Shown here: one piece after another, positions 17,760-27,218 of the stretch
How the letters are laid out: each line of letters opens with the position of its first letter
How positions within the stretch are numbered: the stretch's first letter is position 1
Origin: a candidate division LCP-89 bacterium
GTDB taxonomy: Bacteria; Electryoneota; B3-LCP
Direction: 5' to 3'
Assembly (NCBI GenBank): GCA_025774555.1
Contig: JALGVT010000027.1
Span: 1 to 35,357, forward strand
DNA length: 35,357 nucleotides
Notes under the pieces: model-generated
Told to the model about the DNA's origin: nothing
Databases searched by the model: none
What the model saw: the letters and a program-made list of their open reading frames with translations, nothing else
Position numbers and translations under genes: made by a program

Positions 17760-18194
17760 TTACTCGACCGGAGCCGGTTCCGGCACAGGGTCAAGGTTGA
17801 TCTTACGAGGCTGCAGGTTCATGTTGTCCCGCTTGGCACCCATGTTAGATCGCCCATTGAAAACAGCGCCCTCAATGATCACCAGCCTAACTGCTTCAAG
17901 ATCACCAGAGAAACGGCTTCCAGCTTCAAGAGTAATCAATCCGCTGGATTTCAACGAACCTTCAACCTGACCCCCGACGACCACGTTTTCTCCGATTAAG
18001 GTGCCTTCTACTTTACCGGAGGAGCCGACGGTGATAGTATCTGTGCTGTTAAGCTCACCGCTTAATTTACCGTCTATGCGGACTGCATGTTTTACGATCA
18101 GTTTGCCTTCTATTTCAGCGTCCTGACCAATTATCGTTCCTAATTCAGAACCGTCTTTTATGCGTCCACCTGTCGATTTGGCGGAAAACATCAT
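17760..18194 (-). CDS. Bactofilin-family polymer-forming protein
   Basis: A 144-residue protein with one right-handed beta-helix core (about 20-117) built of short hydrophobic/Gly repeats: TIIGQDAEIEGKLIVKHAVRIDGKLSGEL, in pieces, then VEGTLIGENVVVGGQVEGSL and SRFSGDLEAVRLVIIEGAVFNG. Short disordered tails flank it, the C-terminal one proline-rich (DPVPEPAPVE). This is the DUF583/bactofilin architecture. Bactofilins form nucleotide-free filaments at the inner membrane and scaffold cell-wall enzymes. The gene follows an M23 endopeptidase gene by 21 bases, the same pairing known in shape-determining bactofilin-LmdC-type modules. A common complex is therefore likely. Confidence 0.92.
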   Translation of the reverse strand: MMFSAKSTGGRIKDGSELGTIIGQDAEIEGKLIVKHAVRIDGKLSGELNSTDTITVGSSGKVEGTLIGENVVVGGQVEGSLKSSGLITLEAGSRFSGDLEAVRLVIIEGAVFNGRSNMGAKRDNMNLQPRKINLDPVPEPAPVE

Positions 18195-18215
18195 TCATAC
18201 CCCCTAATGAACGGA

Positions 18216-19064
18216 TCAATCAATTGGAAGCAGATCGAAGGGGTCAACCGGTTGATCCTTTAACCAGATTTCAAAATGCAGATGCGGCGCGCTGGAATAT
18301 CCCGTGTTCCCGAGGAGCGCCAGCGGCATCCCGCGATCCACATGCTGCCTCTGACTGACGAGAATGACCTGATTATGTCCGTAAAAACTGAAATACCCTG
18401 ATTGGTGAGCTAATACAACCAAATTGCCGAACCGGGCTGACCAGCCAGTCCAGATCACTATTCCTCCTGCCGCAGCTCTGACGACAGCGCCCTCTTTGCC
18501 GGCAATATCCACTCCTGTGTGCGATCTTGTCGGCGCTACGGGATTCCATTCGAAGCCGCGGCTTATAAAGCCTTCAACTGGCCACATAGAGGGAATCTCG
18601 AGTCCCTTATAAATATCAATTGACGCTGACGACGGTGATACAGTCTGGATAGCAGCCGTTCTTCCTTTATACCCGTATCGATCACTACTTATGCGTCCAG
18701 CCAGCGTATCCGCATTAATAAAAGCAGCAACGGTAACTGGATCATCAATAGGATTGGATGAAAATTCTGTGCCCAGCACTCTGCGTATCTGCTGTTCAAA
18801 TTGCTGTAAATAGTTTAATCGAGTCTCTAATTCGGCTACGCGCTGGTATTCGACACGATAGGTTTCGTTTTCTCTGGCGAGATGCTCGGTGAGATTCGAT
18901 TTCTTGACCAATCCCATCCAGGTGACGGCCATTATGACAAATAAGACTGCCGACAGAGAAGCGAGCACCAGCAAGGTGCGTAGAACAAAAACGGACAGCT
19001 TAAAGGTATGCGGAGTCCCTTCAGAATCGGGAACTATTAAGATTGATACCTTCCGCCCTTTCAC
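18216..19064 (-). CDS. M23-family (LytM) peptidoglycan endopeptidase, membrane-anchored
   Basis: A 282-residue bitopic protein. It has a short cytoplasmic N-terminus, a membrane helix at about 24-47, a coiled coil at about 55-98 (ENETYRVEYQRVAELETRL), and a C-terminal LytM domain. The zinc ligands are present: H182-x3-D186 in SHTGVDIAG and H261-L-H263 in APHLHFEIW, with H230 in SFYGHN as the catalytic partner. An active cross-link-cutting enzyme is therefore likely. The start is GTG at 19064, supported by GGGGGTGAT about eight bases upstream. The partner is the bactofilin gene 21 bases downstream. The promoter at 19175-19203 precedes this gene and could drive the whole atp block. Confidence 0.93.
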   Translation of the reverse strand: MKGRKVSILIVPDSEGTPHTFKLSVFVLRTLLVLASLSAVLFVIMAVTWMGLVKKSNLTEHLARENETYRVEYQRVAELETRLNYLQQFEQQIRRVLGTEFSSNPIDDPVTVAAFINADTLAGRISSDRYGYKGRTAAIQTVSPSSASIDIYKGLEIPSMWPVEGFISRGFEWNPVAPTRSHTGVDIAGKEGAVVRAAAGGIVIWTGWSARFGNLVVLAHQSGYFSFYGHNQVILVSQRQHVDRGMPLALLGNTGYSSAPHLHFEIWLKDQPVDPFDLLPID

Positions 19065-19167
19065 AAGTTTATCACCCCCGCAAGTTGAATTGAAAAAGGT
19101 AACTAAAGTAAAGAACTAAGTCAATTCCTTTTTTCAAAATTTCCCTTAAAAAAAAGGCACAATAACA

Positions 19168-19199
19168 ATGTTCTATAATGTGCGAACATCACTCGTTCG
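19168..19199. promoter_or_regulatory. Overlapping GAAC/GTTC inverted repeats covering the promoter (candidate operator)
   Basis: Three GTTC/GAAC half-sites overlap the promoter: ATGTTC (19168-19173), CGAACAT (19183-19189) and GTTCG (19195-19199). They make ATGTTC-N10-GAACAT and CGAAC-N7-GTTCG inverted repeats. This looks like a repressor site. GAAC/GTTC half-sites recall LexA boxes, but neither spacing is the Gram-positive N4 type. Confidence 0.4.
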
Positions 19200-19203
19200 T
19201 CAA
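19175..19203 (-). promoter_or_regulatory. Putative promoter of the M23-bactofilin-ATP synthase block
   Basis: On the minus strand TTGACG (plus 19198-19203) is followed after exactly 17 bases by CATTAT (plus 19175-19180). Transcription would start about 100 bases before the GTG of the M23 gene. A second, weaker set (TTGACT, plus 19119-19124, with TTACCT, plus 19097-19102) lies closer to the gene. Confidence 0.5.
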
Positions 19204-19218
19204 TTATCTATCTTTACA

Positions 19219-20232
19219 TCATAACTCAAGATATTCTTCATCAACGAGACGCTGCAGAATCTGGACAGCATTCAGCGCCGCGCCTTTGCGCAGGTTGTCC
19301 GCTACAATCCAGATATCAAGACTCTGTTTCTCCCCGGGCATCTGACGGATTCTACCAACGAACACCTCATCTTTTCCGGCGCATTCTATTGGTGTAGGGT
19401 AGAAATTATCATCAGGATCATCGAGCACGATAATTCCTTTTTGGGAAGCCAGCAACTCCCTCGCCAGATCGGGTTCGATCTCCGATTTGAATTTCAAGTG
19501 AACCGCTTCGCCATGGCAATAAGGAACTGGAACGCGCACCACCGCGGGAAAGACCTTCAAATCAGGAAGATTCAATATCCTGCGCGTTTCGTGCACCAGT
19601 TTCATCTCTTCCTGAAAAAATCCGTTATCTCCGCACGATCCGATAGCGGGTATCAAATTGTCATAGAGCTGATGCGGGAAAGGAGACTGTTCGGACTGGT
19701 TTCCAGCCGCTTCTTCAGACAGAGCGTTTCTTCCCTTCTGTCCTGCGCCAGAGGCAGACTGGTAAGTTGAAACGATCACCTCTTCCAATCCGAAAGCCTC
19801 ATGCAGAGGCGCTAATACAACCGCCAACTGAATCGTCGAACAGTTCGGGTTGGCTATGATCCGGTCGTCATGTTTTATAATGCTCCCGTTCACTTCGGGC
19901 ACAACCAACGGTATATTCTCATTACCCCGAAATGCGGAGCTGTTATCAATACAGGTAATGCCAGCTTCAGCAAGTATCGGAACCCAGCGCCGGGCAATGC
20001 CGGAACCAGCGGACAGCAACGCCGCCTGTGCATCCTTCCAGGTGCTGTCTTCAAGTGAATCAACCGTCCAACTCCTGCCAGCGTAATCGACCGTTTTGCC
20101 TCTGGAATCTGCGGATGCGATCGGAATCAGTCCCGCTACTGGAACGTCCGTTTCTTCGAGTACAATAAGCATCGTTCGCCCGACGAGACCGGTAGCTCCG
20201 ATCAGCAATAAAGTAATTCCAGATTTATTCAT
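19219..20232 (-). CDS. asd: Aspartate-semialdehyde dehydrogenase
   Basis: Makes aspartate semialdehyde from aspartyl phosphate with NADPH, the branch point to lysine/diaminopimelate, threonine and methionine. The 337 residues fit the bacterial family. The dinucleotide-binding GATGLVG is at 12-18, catalytic C131 in ANPNCSTIQ, the STYQSASGAGQKG substrate block at 155-167, and the base-carrying histidine block PVPYCHGEAVHL in the C-terminal half. The ribosome-binding site is weak. The gene is 46 bases downstream of the GcvH-like gene and probably in its transcript. The M23/atp block starts 154 bases further on with its own promoter. Confidence 0.96.
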   Translation of the reverse strand: MNKSGITLLLIGATGLVGRTMLIVLEETDVPVAGLIPIASADSRGKTVDYAGRSWTVDSLEDSTWKDAQAALLSAGSGIARRWVPILAEAGITCIDNSSAFRGNENIPLVVPEVNGSIIKHDDRIIANPNCSTIQLAVVLAPLHEAFGLEEVIVSTYQSASGAGQKGRNALSEEAAGNQSEQSPFPHQLYDNLIPAIGSCGDNGFFQEEMKLVHETRRILNLPDLKVFPAVVRVPVPYCHGEAVHLKFKSEIEPDLARELLASQKGIIVLDDPDDNFYPTPIECAGKDEVFVGRIRQMPGEKQSLDIWIVADNLRKGAALNAVQILQRLVDEEYLEL

Positions 20233-20278
20233 TTAATAATCAGGGCTAAACAATTTCAATTAAAAGAGGAACGACCCG

Positions 20279-20707
20279 TTAGGTGGGACCGCGCTGTCTG
20301 GTTTTCAGCTCATGCTCCCACCATTCCAGCGCTTCTTCACCGGATATGAGATACTCAAGCTCCTCGTCGGGATCGGATGGATCGATCAGCAGCAGCCAGC
20401 CGACACCATAGGGGTCTTCGCGAATGATGTCAGGTTCTTCGTGCAATTCGAAGTTCACATCAAGAATCTCACCGGATAATGGAGCGAAGAACATTTTCTT
20501 CATTTCCTTGCCGCGAATCAGTCCGCAGACTTCGTCCTGTGAAATCTCATCGCCTTCGTTGGGCAGATCGAGTTGATCTACCCTGCGCAGATCCTGCAGA
20601 AATATGGCATCGAGACCGATACGATATCGATCACCCATTTCATGGGATTCACGGCGAACCCAAATATGTTCATGGTGAAAAATCAGATCTTCGGGAAAGG
20701 GCAGCAT
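20279..20707 (-). CDS. GcvH-like (glycine cleavage H protein fold) protein with atypical lipoyl loop
   Basis: A 142-residue protein matching the H-protein fold along most of its length: HHEHIWVRRE near the start, YRIGLDAIFLQDLRRVDQLDLP, APLSGEILDVN (75-85) and REDPYGVGWLLLIDP (97-111). In H proteins the lipoylated lysine lies seven residues before the A of APxSGE, in ESVKA. Here that position is E68, in RGKEMKKM, with lysines at 67, 70 and 71. A one-residue shift could keep K67 usable, or the protein may no longer carry lipoate. No gcvT, gcvP, lipoate ligase or sHdr genes are in the window. It lies between gdhA and asd, two amino-acid metabolism genes. A function outside glycine cleavage is possible. 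Confidence 0.75.
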   Translation of the reverse strand: MLPFPEDLIFHHEHIWVRRESHEMGDRYRIGLDAIFLQDLRRVDQLDLPNEGDEISQDEVCGLIRGKEMKKMFFAPLSGEILDVNFELHEEPDIIREDPYGVGWLLLIDPSDPDEELEYLISGEEALEWWEHELKTRQRGPT

Positions 20708-20738
20708 TTCATTGAGTTGATTAAATTGTAATTATACC

Positions 20739-20769
20739 GGAAAATGCGCGGAAATCCCGCGCATTCCCC
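20739..20769 (-). terminator. Long stem-loop after gdhA
   Basis: Plus 20757-20769 and 20739-20751 pair over 13 positions in the minus-strand RNA (GGGGAATGCGCGG with CCGCGCATTTTCC, two G-T pairs, five-base loop), 37 bases past the gdhA stop. There is no T-run. Instead a TATAAT (plus 20731-20736) follows, which may be the -10 of the GcvH-like gene, although no -35 is evident. Confidence 0.5.
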
Positions 20770-20806
20770 ATATTTTTCAATCTACAGTGATCTAAGGGCT
20801 TGACAT

Positions 20807-22213
<1,407 letters not shown>

Positions 22214-22382
22214 TCACATAATGACCTGTTTTTATTGTTTTTCCTTTTGTTATGATAATAACGAATATACTTAAACGTGAATAATGTAACAAATTATTTA
22301 ATAAAAACAAGAGGTTTCTCTAAAAGTTACTTTGTTATCATGGTAATTTTTTAAGATTTAATAGCAAAGGGGATCATTTTTC

Positions 22383-22398
22383 CGTGATAAAGATCACG
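22383..22398. promoter_or_regulatory. CRP/FNR-superfamily-like palindrome upstream of gdhA
   Basis: CGTGATAAAGATCACG is a perfect inverted repeat of the form GTGA-N6-TCAC, the core of a CRP-type site. It lies about 245 bases upstream of the gdhA ATG. The stretch between them (22142-22380) is very AT-rich, has no gene, and could hold the promoter and leader. The distance and the lack of a regulator gene keep this tentative. Confidence 0.35.
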
Positions 22399-22511
22399 TG
22401 CTTGGGGAATTGGTGATAAAGTATTGGAAGGAGAAAGAAATGCTTGTGTTGATTGGCAGACGCTCTGACCAGCCTGCCCGCAAATTTTCGCAGATTACAC
22501 TTAAATAGAAA

Positions 22512-22791
22512 GGGGTTGTCCTAAAAGTATCATTGTCATTCTGAGCAAGCCAAAGGCGCAGCGAAAAATCTCATTCTGTCATCCCCCGACGGTCGGGGGT
22601 TTCAGAGACGTAGGGCGGGGGTGTCCTAAAGAGACTCCTGTGGAGGATGCCTTCGGCACGAACAAAGTGTGGCAATCTCTAAGCGCATGCAATACAGGAG
22701 ATTGCCACGTCATCCGTCGGCTGACAGATTCCTCGTCCCGTAGGGACTCCTAAGGAGCAATGACTTAATACGTCTCTTTGGGGAAAGCCCC
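22512..22791. repeat. Composite, degenerate palindromic element (copy 3)
   Basis: The outer ends GGGGTTGTCCTAAAAG (22512-22527) and CTCTTTGGGGAAAGCCCC (22774-22791) are decayed forms of the terminal repeats of copies 1 and 2. A second left end, GGGGGTGTCCTAAAGAG, starts near 22617. From there on the sequence follows copy 1 (ATGCCTTCGGCACGAAC, AGTGTGGCAATCTC, GAGATTGCCACGTCA, CCTCG). Between the two left ends lies a different short repeat with a CCCCCGA-CGG-TCGGGGG hairpin (22583-22599). It looks like one palindromic element inserted into, or recombined with, another. This accounts for most of the gene-free DNA between gdhA and the 904-residue protein gene. Confidence 0.7.
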
Positions 22792-22813
22792 TTTGGCTGA
22801 ATGGGTTGCTACT

Positions 22814-25528
22814 CTATTTTACCAGGAGCAATTTCTGTGTCTGCTGGAATTCGCCACTCTTCAAGTGTGCAAAATAAATACCGGAGGGAAGTTGGCTGAC
22901 ATCGAAGCTGACGTCATGTATTCCTGCGTCCCGCATACCGTCAATCAAGGTACTGACTAATTGTCCGTGAATATTGTATATTTTCATGGAGACGAGCGAT
23001 TTTTCCGGCAACACGAAGCTGATGGTAGTCACAGGGTTAAATGGATTTGGGTAAGCTCCCGTCAAGCCAAACACTGATGGAATTTGCTGTTCTGCGCCTT
23101 CGATCAGGCTTTCAAAGTCTTCCCCACTGCATAACCAATCGTCCAGCGTCCAATCGTCCCATATACGATCCAATCCTAACTTCTCGAATGTAAAACTGTC
23201 AATGCTGGTTACCGTGTTGGGATAATCGCCGAGGCGGGCAAAGTAGGTATAGATGCCGCCCGGAGCATTCGCAGAAACTTCTTGGGTGCGTTCTCGCTCT
23301 CCCATCCAGTAGCCGGGCACATTGAACTCCTGAACCAGTATAATAGGCTCCACAACACCAGCATTCGGCAGAACGATACTGGTCCACATATCCGTGACAG
23401 TCGGCAAGGGATCAGGATTGATGACTGCAATATTGAAGTCGAAACTACCTCCGGTTTCAGGGATGACGATAGGCGTGCCCAGTGGAGTCAGACTGATGTT
23501 AAGCGCCGTTGAAGGCAGAACAGTTAATTGTATGGGAACGATGATTTCCGGATTGAGAGTGTCGTTGGATGCGACCACCAGCCAGCGGCTGTATTCGCCG
23601 GGTTCCACGTCAACCGTATTTATTTTTATTTCAATATCTTCACTGCTGCCCGGAGCGACCGAACCCACTGTGGGTTCATATAACAGCCAATCCGGTCCCG
23701 TGCTTGTTACGATGGTTTGATAATACGGCGCGCTCCCGGTGCTCACCGTGATACTCGGAGGAGGCGGATAGCATTCGTCTTCTATGCCATAAGATTCGAG
23801 CGAACCAAAGGTGGTCGGCACAGGAGTACTTCCGCCTCTGCCGTAAGTAGCTTCAAGCTCCCAGCAGGCTGCGATAAGGTAATAATAGCCCGCTTCAAGA
23901 AGATACTCAATAGAGCCAGACGAGTACCAGCCTTCACCGGTTCCGGAAATCGTACTTACCTGATGCACCAGATCGAAAGTGCTGCCTGAAACGGGGCTGC
24001 GATATACAACGAAATCCAGATTGGTGGAAACCGGGATGGATATGTAGAGTCGATGTTCAATCAGGAATACCGTGGAATCCACATGAAAGATATTGCCCCT
24101 CAACCGATCATCACCAGTCCATGTAGAACTCCAAGAGCCGAAGGTTTCCTCGAAAATCTCATCCGTATTATCATACAATGATAATGGGGGTAGTGTTTCG
24201 ATGGTGTTGTAATTGCCTGGACCCTCCAAATCATCAACCAGATCGAAGGTATTGGACGGATTTCTGGATTCCCGGCGAGACTCTATTATGGCAGGATTGA
24301 CGTCATCAATAATAAAATCCATAACTCCTTCTCCGGCATTACCGATGGTCAGATATTCTGTGGTGGAATCTCCAGGGGACATGGTGAACGAAAAGGAATC
24401 CGGGGACACCCAGATTTCGGGATAGAGGAAATCTTCGAGTACGAAATCCTGTGTTGCCGTCAATCCTTCCTCCACGAAGACCTGGATTATATTGTCCACG
24501 TAAGTATAGCAGGAAGCGATGATGTTGCGGTTTCCTGTCAGAACCTCTTCAAGATAGTAGTAACCGTCACTGCCAGTCGTATCGGGCGCTCCGAAACTGT
24601 CATCCCGTACAATTGCGTCTTCCAGTGGATTCATGTTTGAATCATAGACATATCCTTCCACCGAACCGAATCCGATCAACATTGAAATCGCGGTGTCCAC
24701 CTCATTCTGCAGGTCAGCCAGGTCATCACCGGAGGCATAGGTTACCATGACATGGTATGTTTGACCGGGTGACATATCGCCCAAGTTATAGTGCATAAGT
24801 TCGAGACCATCGAAGGATTCATAATATCCTGGTGGATAGTTTTGAACTGTTGTACGTGTATCATAATCATCCCATCCGTCAATGTCGATGATGTCCGGAA
24901 AGGGATATATTGGACAGACCGTACAATAGTGTTCGTTATATGCATACACCATATTGCGTGCTGCGTCATAATCCCAATTATCATCATCGTACTCATTATC
25001 TACATCCCAATCTGCATATACTTTGTAATATACGTCCTGAATAGCATCATAGCTGTTATTTGTTATCTGGGCGTCAATAATCACGAACTTGTTATGGGTG
25101 GGGAAAGTGAAGGTCTGGTCAATGGAGATCACACCGTTGTTGGTTTGATTGGCGGTACGTATTGTGATCAGATCAGGAGTTATGTACTCTTCAAGTGAAC
25201 CTTCGGCGAAATTCATTCTATCCTCATAGGCAGCCACAGCGGTGTAGGGAGATCCTCCGGATAAATAGGAGATGGTATATCCGCTCACTTCAGATCCAAG
25301 CATCAGGTGCTCATTGCCGATGGGGTACTGGAAAGGCATTATCTCACCGTAGCCATTGGATACTCCGAAATAGAGAGTATCGCCGGTATAATAATTATCT
25401 GTTAGAGAGGCGCTGCCAGTTTTTTCTTGCTGGTTAGATTTCGCATTCCTGATATTGCCCATGCTGATGGCGGTTGTAACGAGGATAATCACCACGGCAA
25501 ACGTAAAAACTCTCCGTTGCAGTTTCAT
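22814..25528 (-). CDS. Large secreted multidomain protein with type IX sorting module
   Basis: A 904-residue exported protein with an N-terminal hydrophobic signal (RRVFTFAVVIILVTTAISMG). A beta-rich module of about 240 residues with aromatic/Asp-rich strands (DWDVDNEYDDDNWDYD) follows. A carboxypeptidase-regulatory-like domain is at about 286-365 (VEGYVYDSNMNPLEDAIV, then DTTGSDGYYYLEEV). Next are two Ig-like/BACON-type segments (ISPDSFSFTMSPGDSTTEYL-like, and YSRWLVVASNDTLNPEIIVP). From about residue 820 comes a FlgD-like sorting domain with AYPNPFNPVTTISFVLP, YNIHGQLV and PSGIYFAHLKSGE. It has no catalytic motif that I recognise. AAGGAG precedes the ATG and a strong promoter lies 213 bases upstream. 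Inferred: a cell-surface or released structural/adhesive protein exported by type IX secretion. Confidence 0.88.
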   Translation of the reverse strand: MKLQRRVFTFAVVIILVTTAISMGNIRNAKSNQQEKTGSASLTDNYYTGDTLYFGVSNGYGEIMPFQYPIGNEHLMLGSEVSGYTISYLSGGSPYTAVAAYEDRMNFAEGSLEEYITPDLITIRTANQTNNGVISIDQTFTFPTHNKFVIIDAQITNNSYDAIQDVYYKVYADWDVDNEYDDDNWDYDAARNMVYAYNEHYCTVCPIYPFPDIIDIDGWDDYDTRTTVQNYPPGYYESFDGLELMHYNLGDMSPGQTYHVMVTYASGDDLADLQNEVDTAISMLIGFGSVEGYVYDSNMNPLEDAIVRDDSFGAPDTTGSDGYYYLEEVLTGNRNIIASCYTYVDNIIQVFVEEGLTATQDFVLEDFLYPEIWVSPDSFSFTMSPGDSTTEYLTIGNAGEGVMDFIIDDVNPAIIESRRESRNPSNTFDLVDDLEGPGNYNTIETLPPLSLYDNTDEIFEETFGSWSSTWTGDDRLRGNIFHVDSTVFLIEHRLYISIPVSTNLDFVVYRSPVSGSTFDLVHQVSTISGTGEGWYSSGSIEYLLEAGYYYLIAACWELEATYGRGGSTPVPTTFGSLESYGIEDECYPPPPSITVSTGSAPYYQTIVTSTGPDWLLYEPTVGSVAPGSSEDIEIKINTVDVEPGEYSRWLVVASNDTLNPEIIVPIQLTVLPSTALNISLTPLGTPIVIPETGGSFDFNIAVINPDPLPTVTDMWTSIVLPNAGVVEPIILVQEFNVPGYWMGERERTQEVSANAPGGIYTYFARLGDYPNTVTSIDSFTFEKLGLDRIWDDWTLDDWLCSGEDFESLIEGAEQQIPSVFGLTGAYPNPFNPVTTISFVLPEKSLVSMKIYNIHGQLVSTLIDGMRDAGIHDVSFDVSQLPSGIYFAHLKSGEFQQTQKLLLVK

Positions 25529-25945
25529 GGTATAGCTCCTTACTTTAAATGTGAGGTATTACATAGTGGAATTCGATTTCAGGCTTTGAGGCAAAACTAT
25601 TTGTGCATAAATTCGATTGGAGAAACGATCTGGTATCAGGTTATCAGCTTTTGCCTAATACCCAGTTTATAGAAATTAGATGTGAATCGAGAGTTATGGA
25701 TGAGAATAAAATTTCACCTTAACCGTGATCTGTAATATTAAAGATAACTAAGTAATTGAATATTGTCAAGCTTTTTTTAAGTCAATAGTATATTTTCCGA
25801 GGAGTAAAAATTAATAAACCTGAATGTTATAACCTCTCTTTATCCGAAAAATTCCTTGCATTTTTGGGGATTCTGTTCTATCTTTTGGGGAATTCTGCAA
25901 ATTAAGTCTAATATTTTCATTTTCCCTATACGCTTTGTAAGAGCT
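25529..25945. other. AT-rich intergenic region between divergent genes
   Basis: This 417-base stretch holds the promoter of the 904-residue protein (25741-25769) and its roughly 200-base leader on one side, and the leader of glgC on the other. The open frame of glgC continues back to 25856, but those codons encode an untypical hydrophobic stretch. They are treated here as leader. I see no other gene. Confidence 0.5.
25741..25769 (-). promoter_or_regulatory. Strong sigma-70 promoter of the 904-residue secreted protein
   Basis: On the minus strand TTGACA (plus 25764-25769) and TATCTT (plus 25741-25746) are separated by exactly 17 bases, the best promoter match in the window. The predicted 5' leader is about 205 bases, long enough for post-transcriptional control, though I see no recognisable riboswitch. 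Confidence 0.65.
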
Positions 25946-27169
25946 TTGGATATAGATAAGAAACTACTCACCCTGGTTATGGCTGGCGGACGCGGCGAAC
26001 GCCTCCACCCTTTAACCCGCGCCCGAGCGAAACCGGCGGTTAATTTCGGCGGCGATTACCGCATTATCGATTTTACCCTGTCCAACTGCTTCAATTCAGG
26101 ATTTCGGAAGATTTATCTGCTGACCCAGTATCGTTCAATAACGCTTGACCGCCACATCCGCATGGCATGGAATCTACTCAGGAGAGAGCTGGGCGAATTT
26201 ATCGATTCTGTCCCTCCGCAGCAGTTAATCGCCAACAAGTGGTACGAAGGCACAGCAGATTCCGTCTATCAGAATATTCATCTGCTGGAAGAGCACCGCC
26301 CTGATATCGTGCTCATTTTATCCGGCGATCATATTTATAAGATGAATTACCGACCGCTGGTCGAATATCACTTCGAGAAAAACGCAGAGCTTACGGTCGC
26401 CACCGTTGACATGCCGGCGGAACAATCGCACCGTTTCGGCGTATTGGAGATGGACAGCGAACGGCGCATAATTGGTTTTGAAGAGAAACCGGAGACGGGC
26501 AAACCTCATCCTGACGATCCATCACGGATTCTAACCAATATGGGCGTTTACGTCTTTGATACTGCAACACTGGTTAGACACCTGATTGAGGATTATAAAA
26601 AACGCGACAGCAATCGGGATTTCGGGCATAATATAATTCCTCAGATGGTGAAGAAAAAGAGGCGCGTCTATGGCTTTGAATTTATCGATCCAGATAACAA
26701 GCGAGCAAAGTACTGGAGAGATATCGGCGATTTAGACTCGTTTTACGAGGCGAATATGGATCTGGTATCAGTTTCGCCGGAATTCAACCTGTACGATGAA
26801 GAGCTGCCCATTCATTCCTACAAGGCAAATGGTCCCCCTGCAAAAACTATCGATGAGTCTCATGAACGAAAGGGAACTGCGGTCAATTCACTCCTCTGCA
26901 CTGGAGCGATTGTATCGGGAGCTGCCGTGGAAAGATCCATCCTCTCCCCTTACGTCAGGGTTAATGGTGGATCGCACGTCACCGATTCGATTTTGATGCA
27001 GAACGTGCAGATCGGTGAAAACTGTCAGATCAATAAGGCGATTATAGATGAGGGTGTTGCCATTCCACCGGGAACTACCATTGGGTTAGACCCTAAAGAG
27101 GACAGGAAGTACTTTCAGTTTTCCCCATCAGGGGTTGTCGTCGTACCAAGCGGCTTTATATTTAAATAA
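25946..27169 (+). CDS. glgC: Glucose-1-phosphate adenylyltransferase
   Basis: Makes ADP-glucose from glucose 1-phosphate and ATP, the committed step of bacterial glycogen synthesis. The N-terminal nucleotide-binding segment is VMAGGRGERLHPLTRARAKP then AVNFGGDYRIIDF (about 11-43). VLILSGDHIYKMNY carries the catalytic Asp region, GFEEKPE the sugar-phosphate site, and YWRDIGDLDSFYEANMDL the family block before the left-handed beta-helix. The 407 residues from TTG at 25946 match the usual length. No ATG fits: the next in-frame ATG is inside the GGRGER block, and earlier codons back to 25856 give a hydrophobic extension unlike the family. The start is therefore uncertain. No glgA, glgB or glgP is in the window. 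Confidence 0.93.
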   Translation: MDIDKKLLTLVMAGGRGERLHPLTRARAKPAVNFGGDYRIIDFTLSNCFNSGFRKIYLLTQYRSITLDRHIRMAWNLLRRELGEFIDSVPPQQLIANKWYEGTADSVYQNIHLLEEHRPDIVLILSGDHIYKMNYRPLVEYHFEKNAELTVATVDMPAEQSHRFGVLEMDSERRIIGFEEKPETGKPHPDDPSRILTNMGVYVFDTATLVRHLIEDYKKRDSNRDFGHNIIPQMVKKKRRVYGFEFIDPDNKRAKYWRDIGDLDSFYEANMDLVSVSPEFNLYDEELPIHSYKANGPPAKTIDESHERKGTAVNSLLCTGAIVSGAAVERSILSPYVRVNGGSHVTDSILMQNVQIGENCQINKAIIDEGVAIPPGTTIGLDPKEDRKYFQFSPSGVVVVPSGFIFK

Positions 27170-27218
27170 TCAATTAAAATCACAGACATAAATCACCAAT
27201 AACTGCATCTGAATTATT

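Noticed and set aside
19168..19199. LexA (SOS) box
   Set aside because: The half-sites are LexA-like, but the spacings of 10 and 7 as inverted repeats match none of the box types I know, and the downstream genes are not SOS genes. It is kept only as a generic operator candidate.
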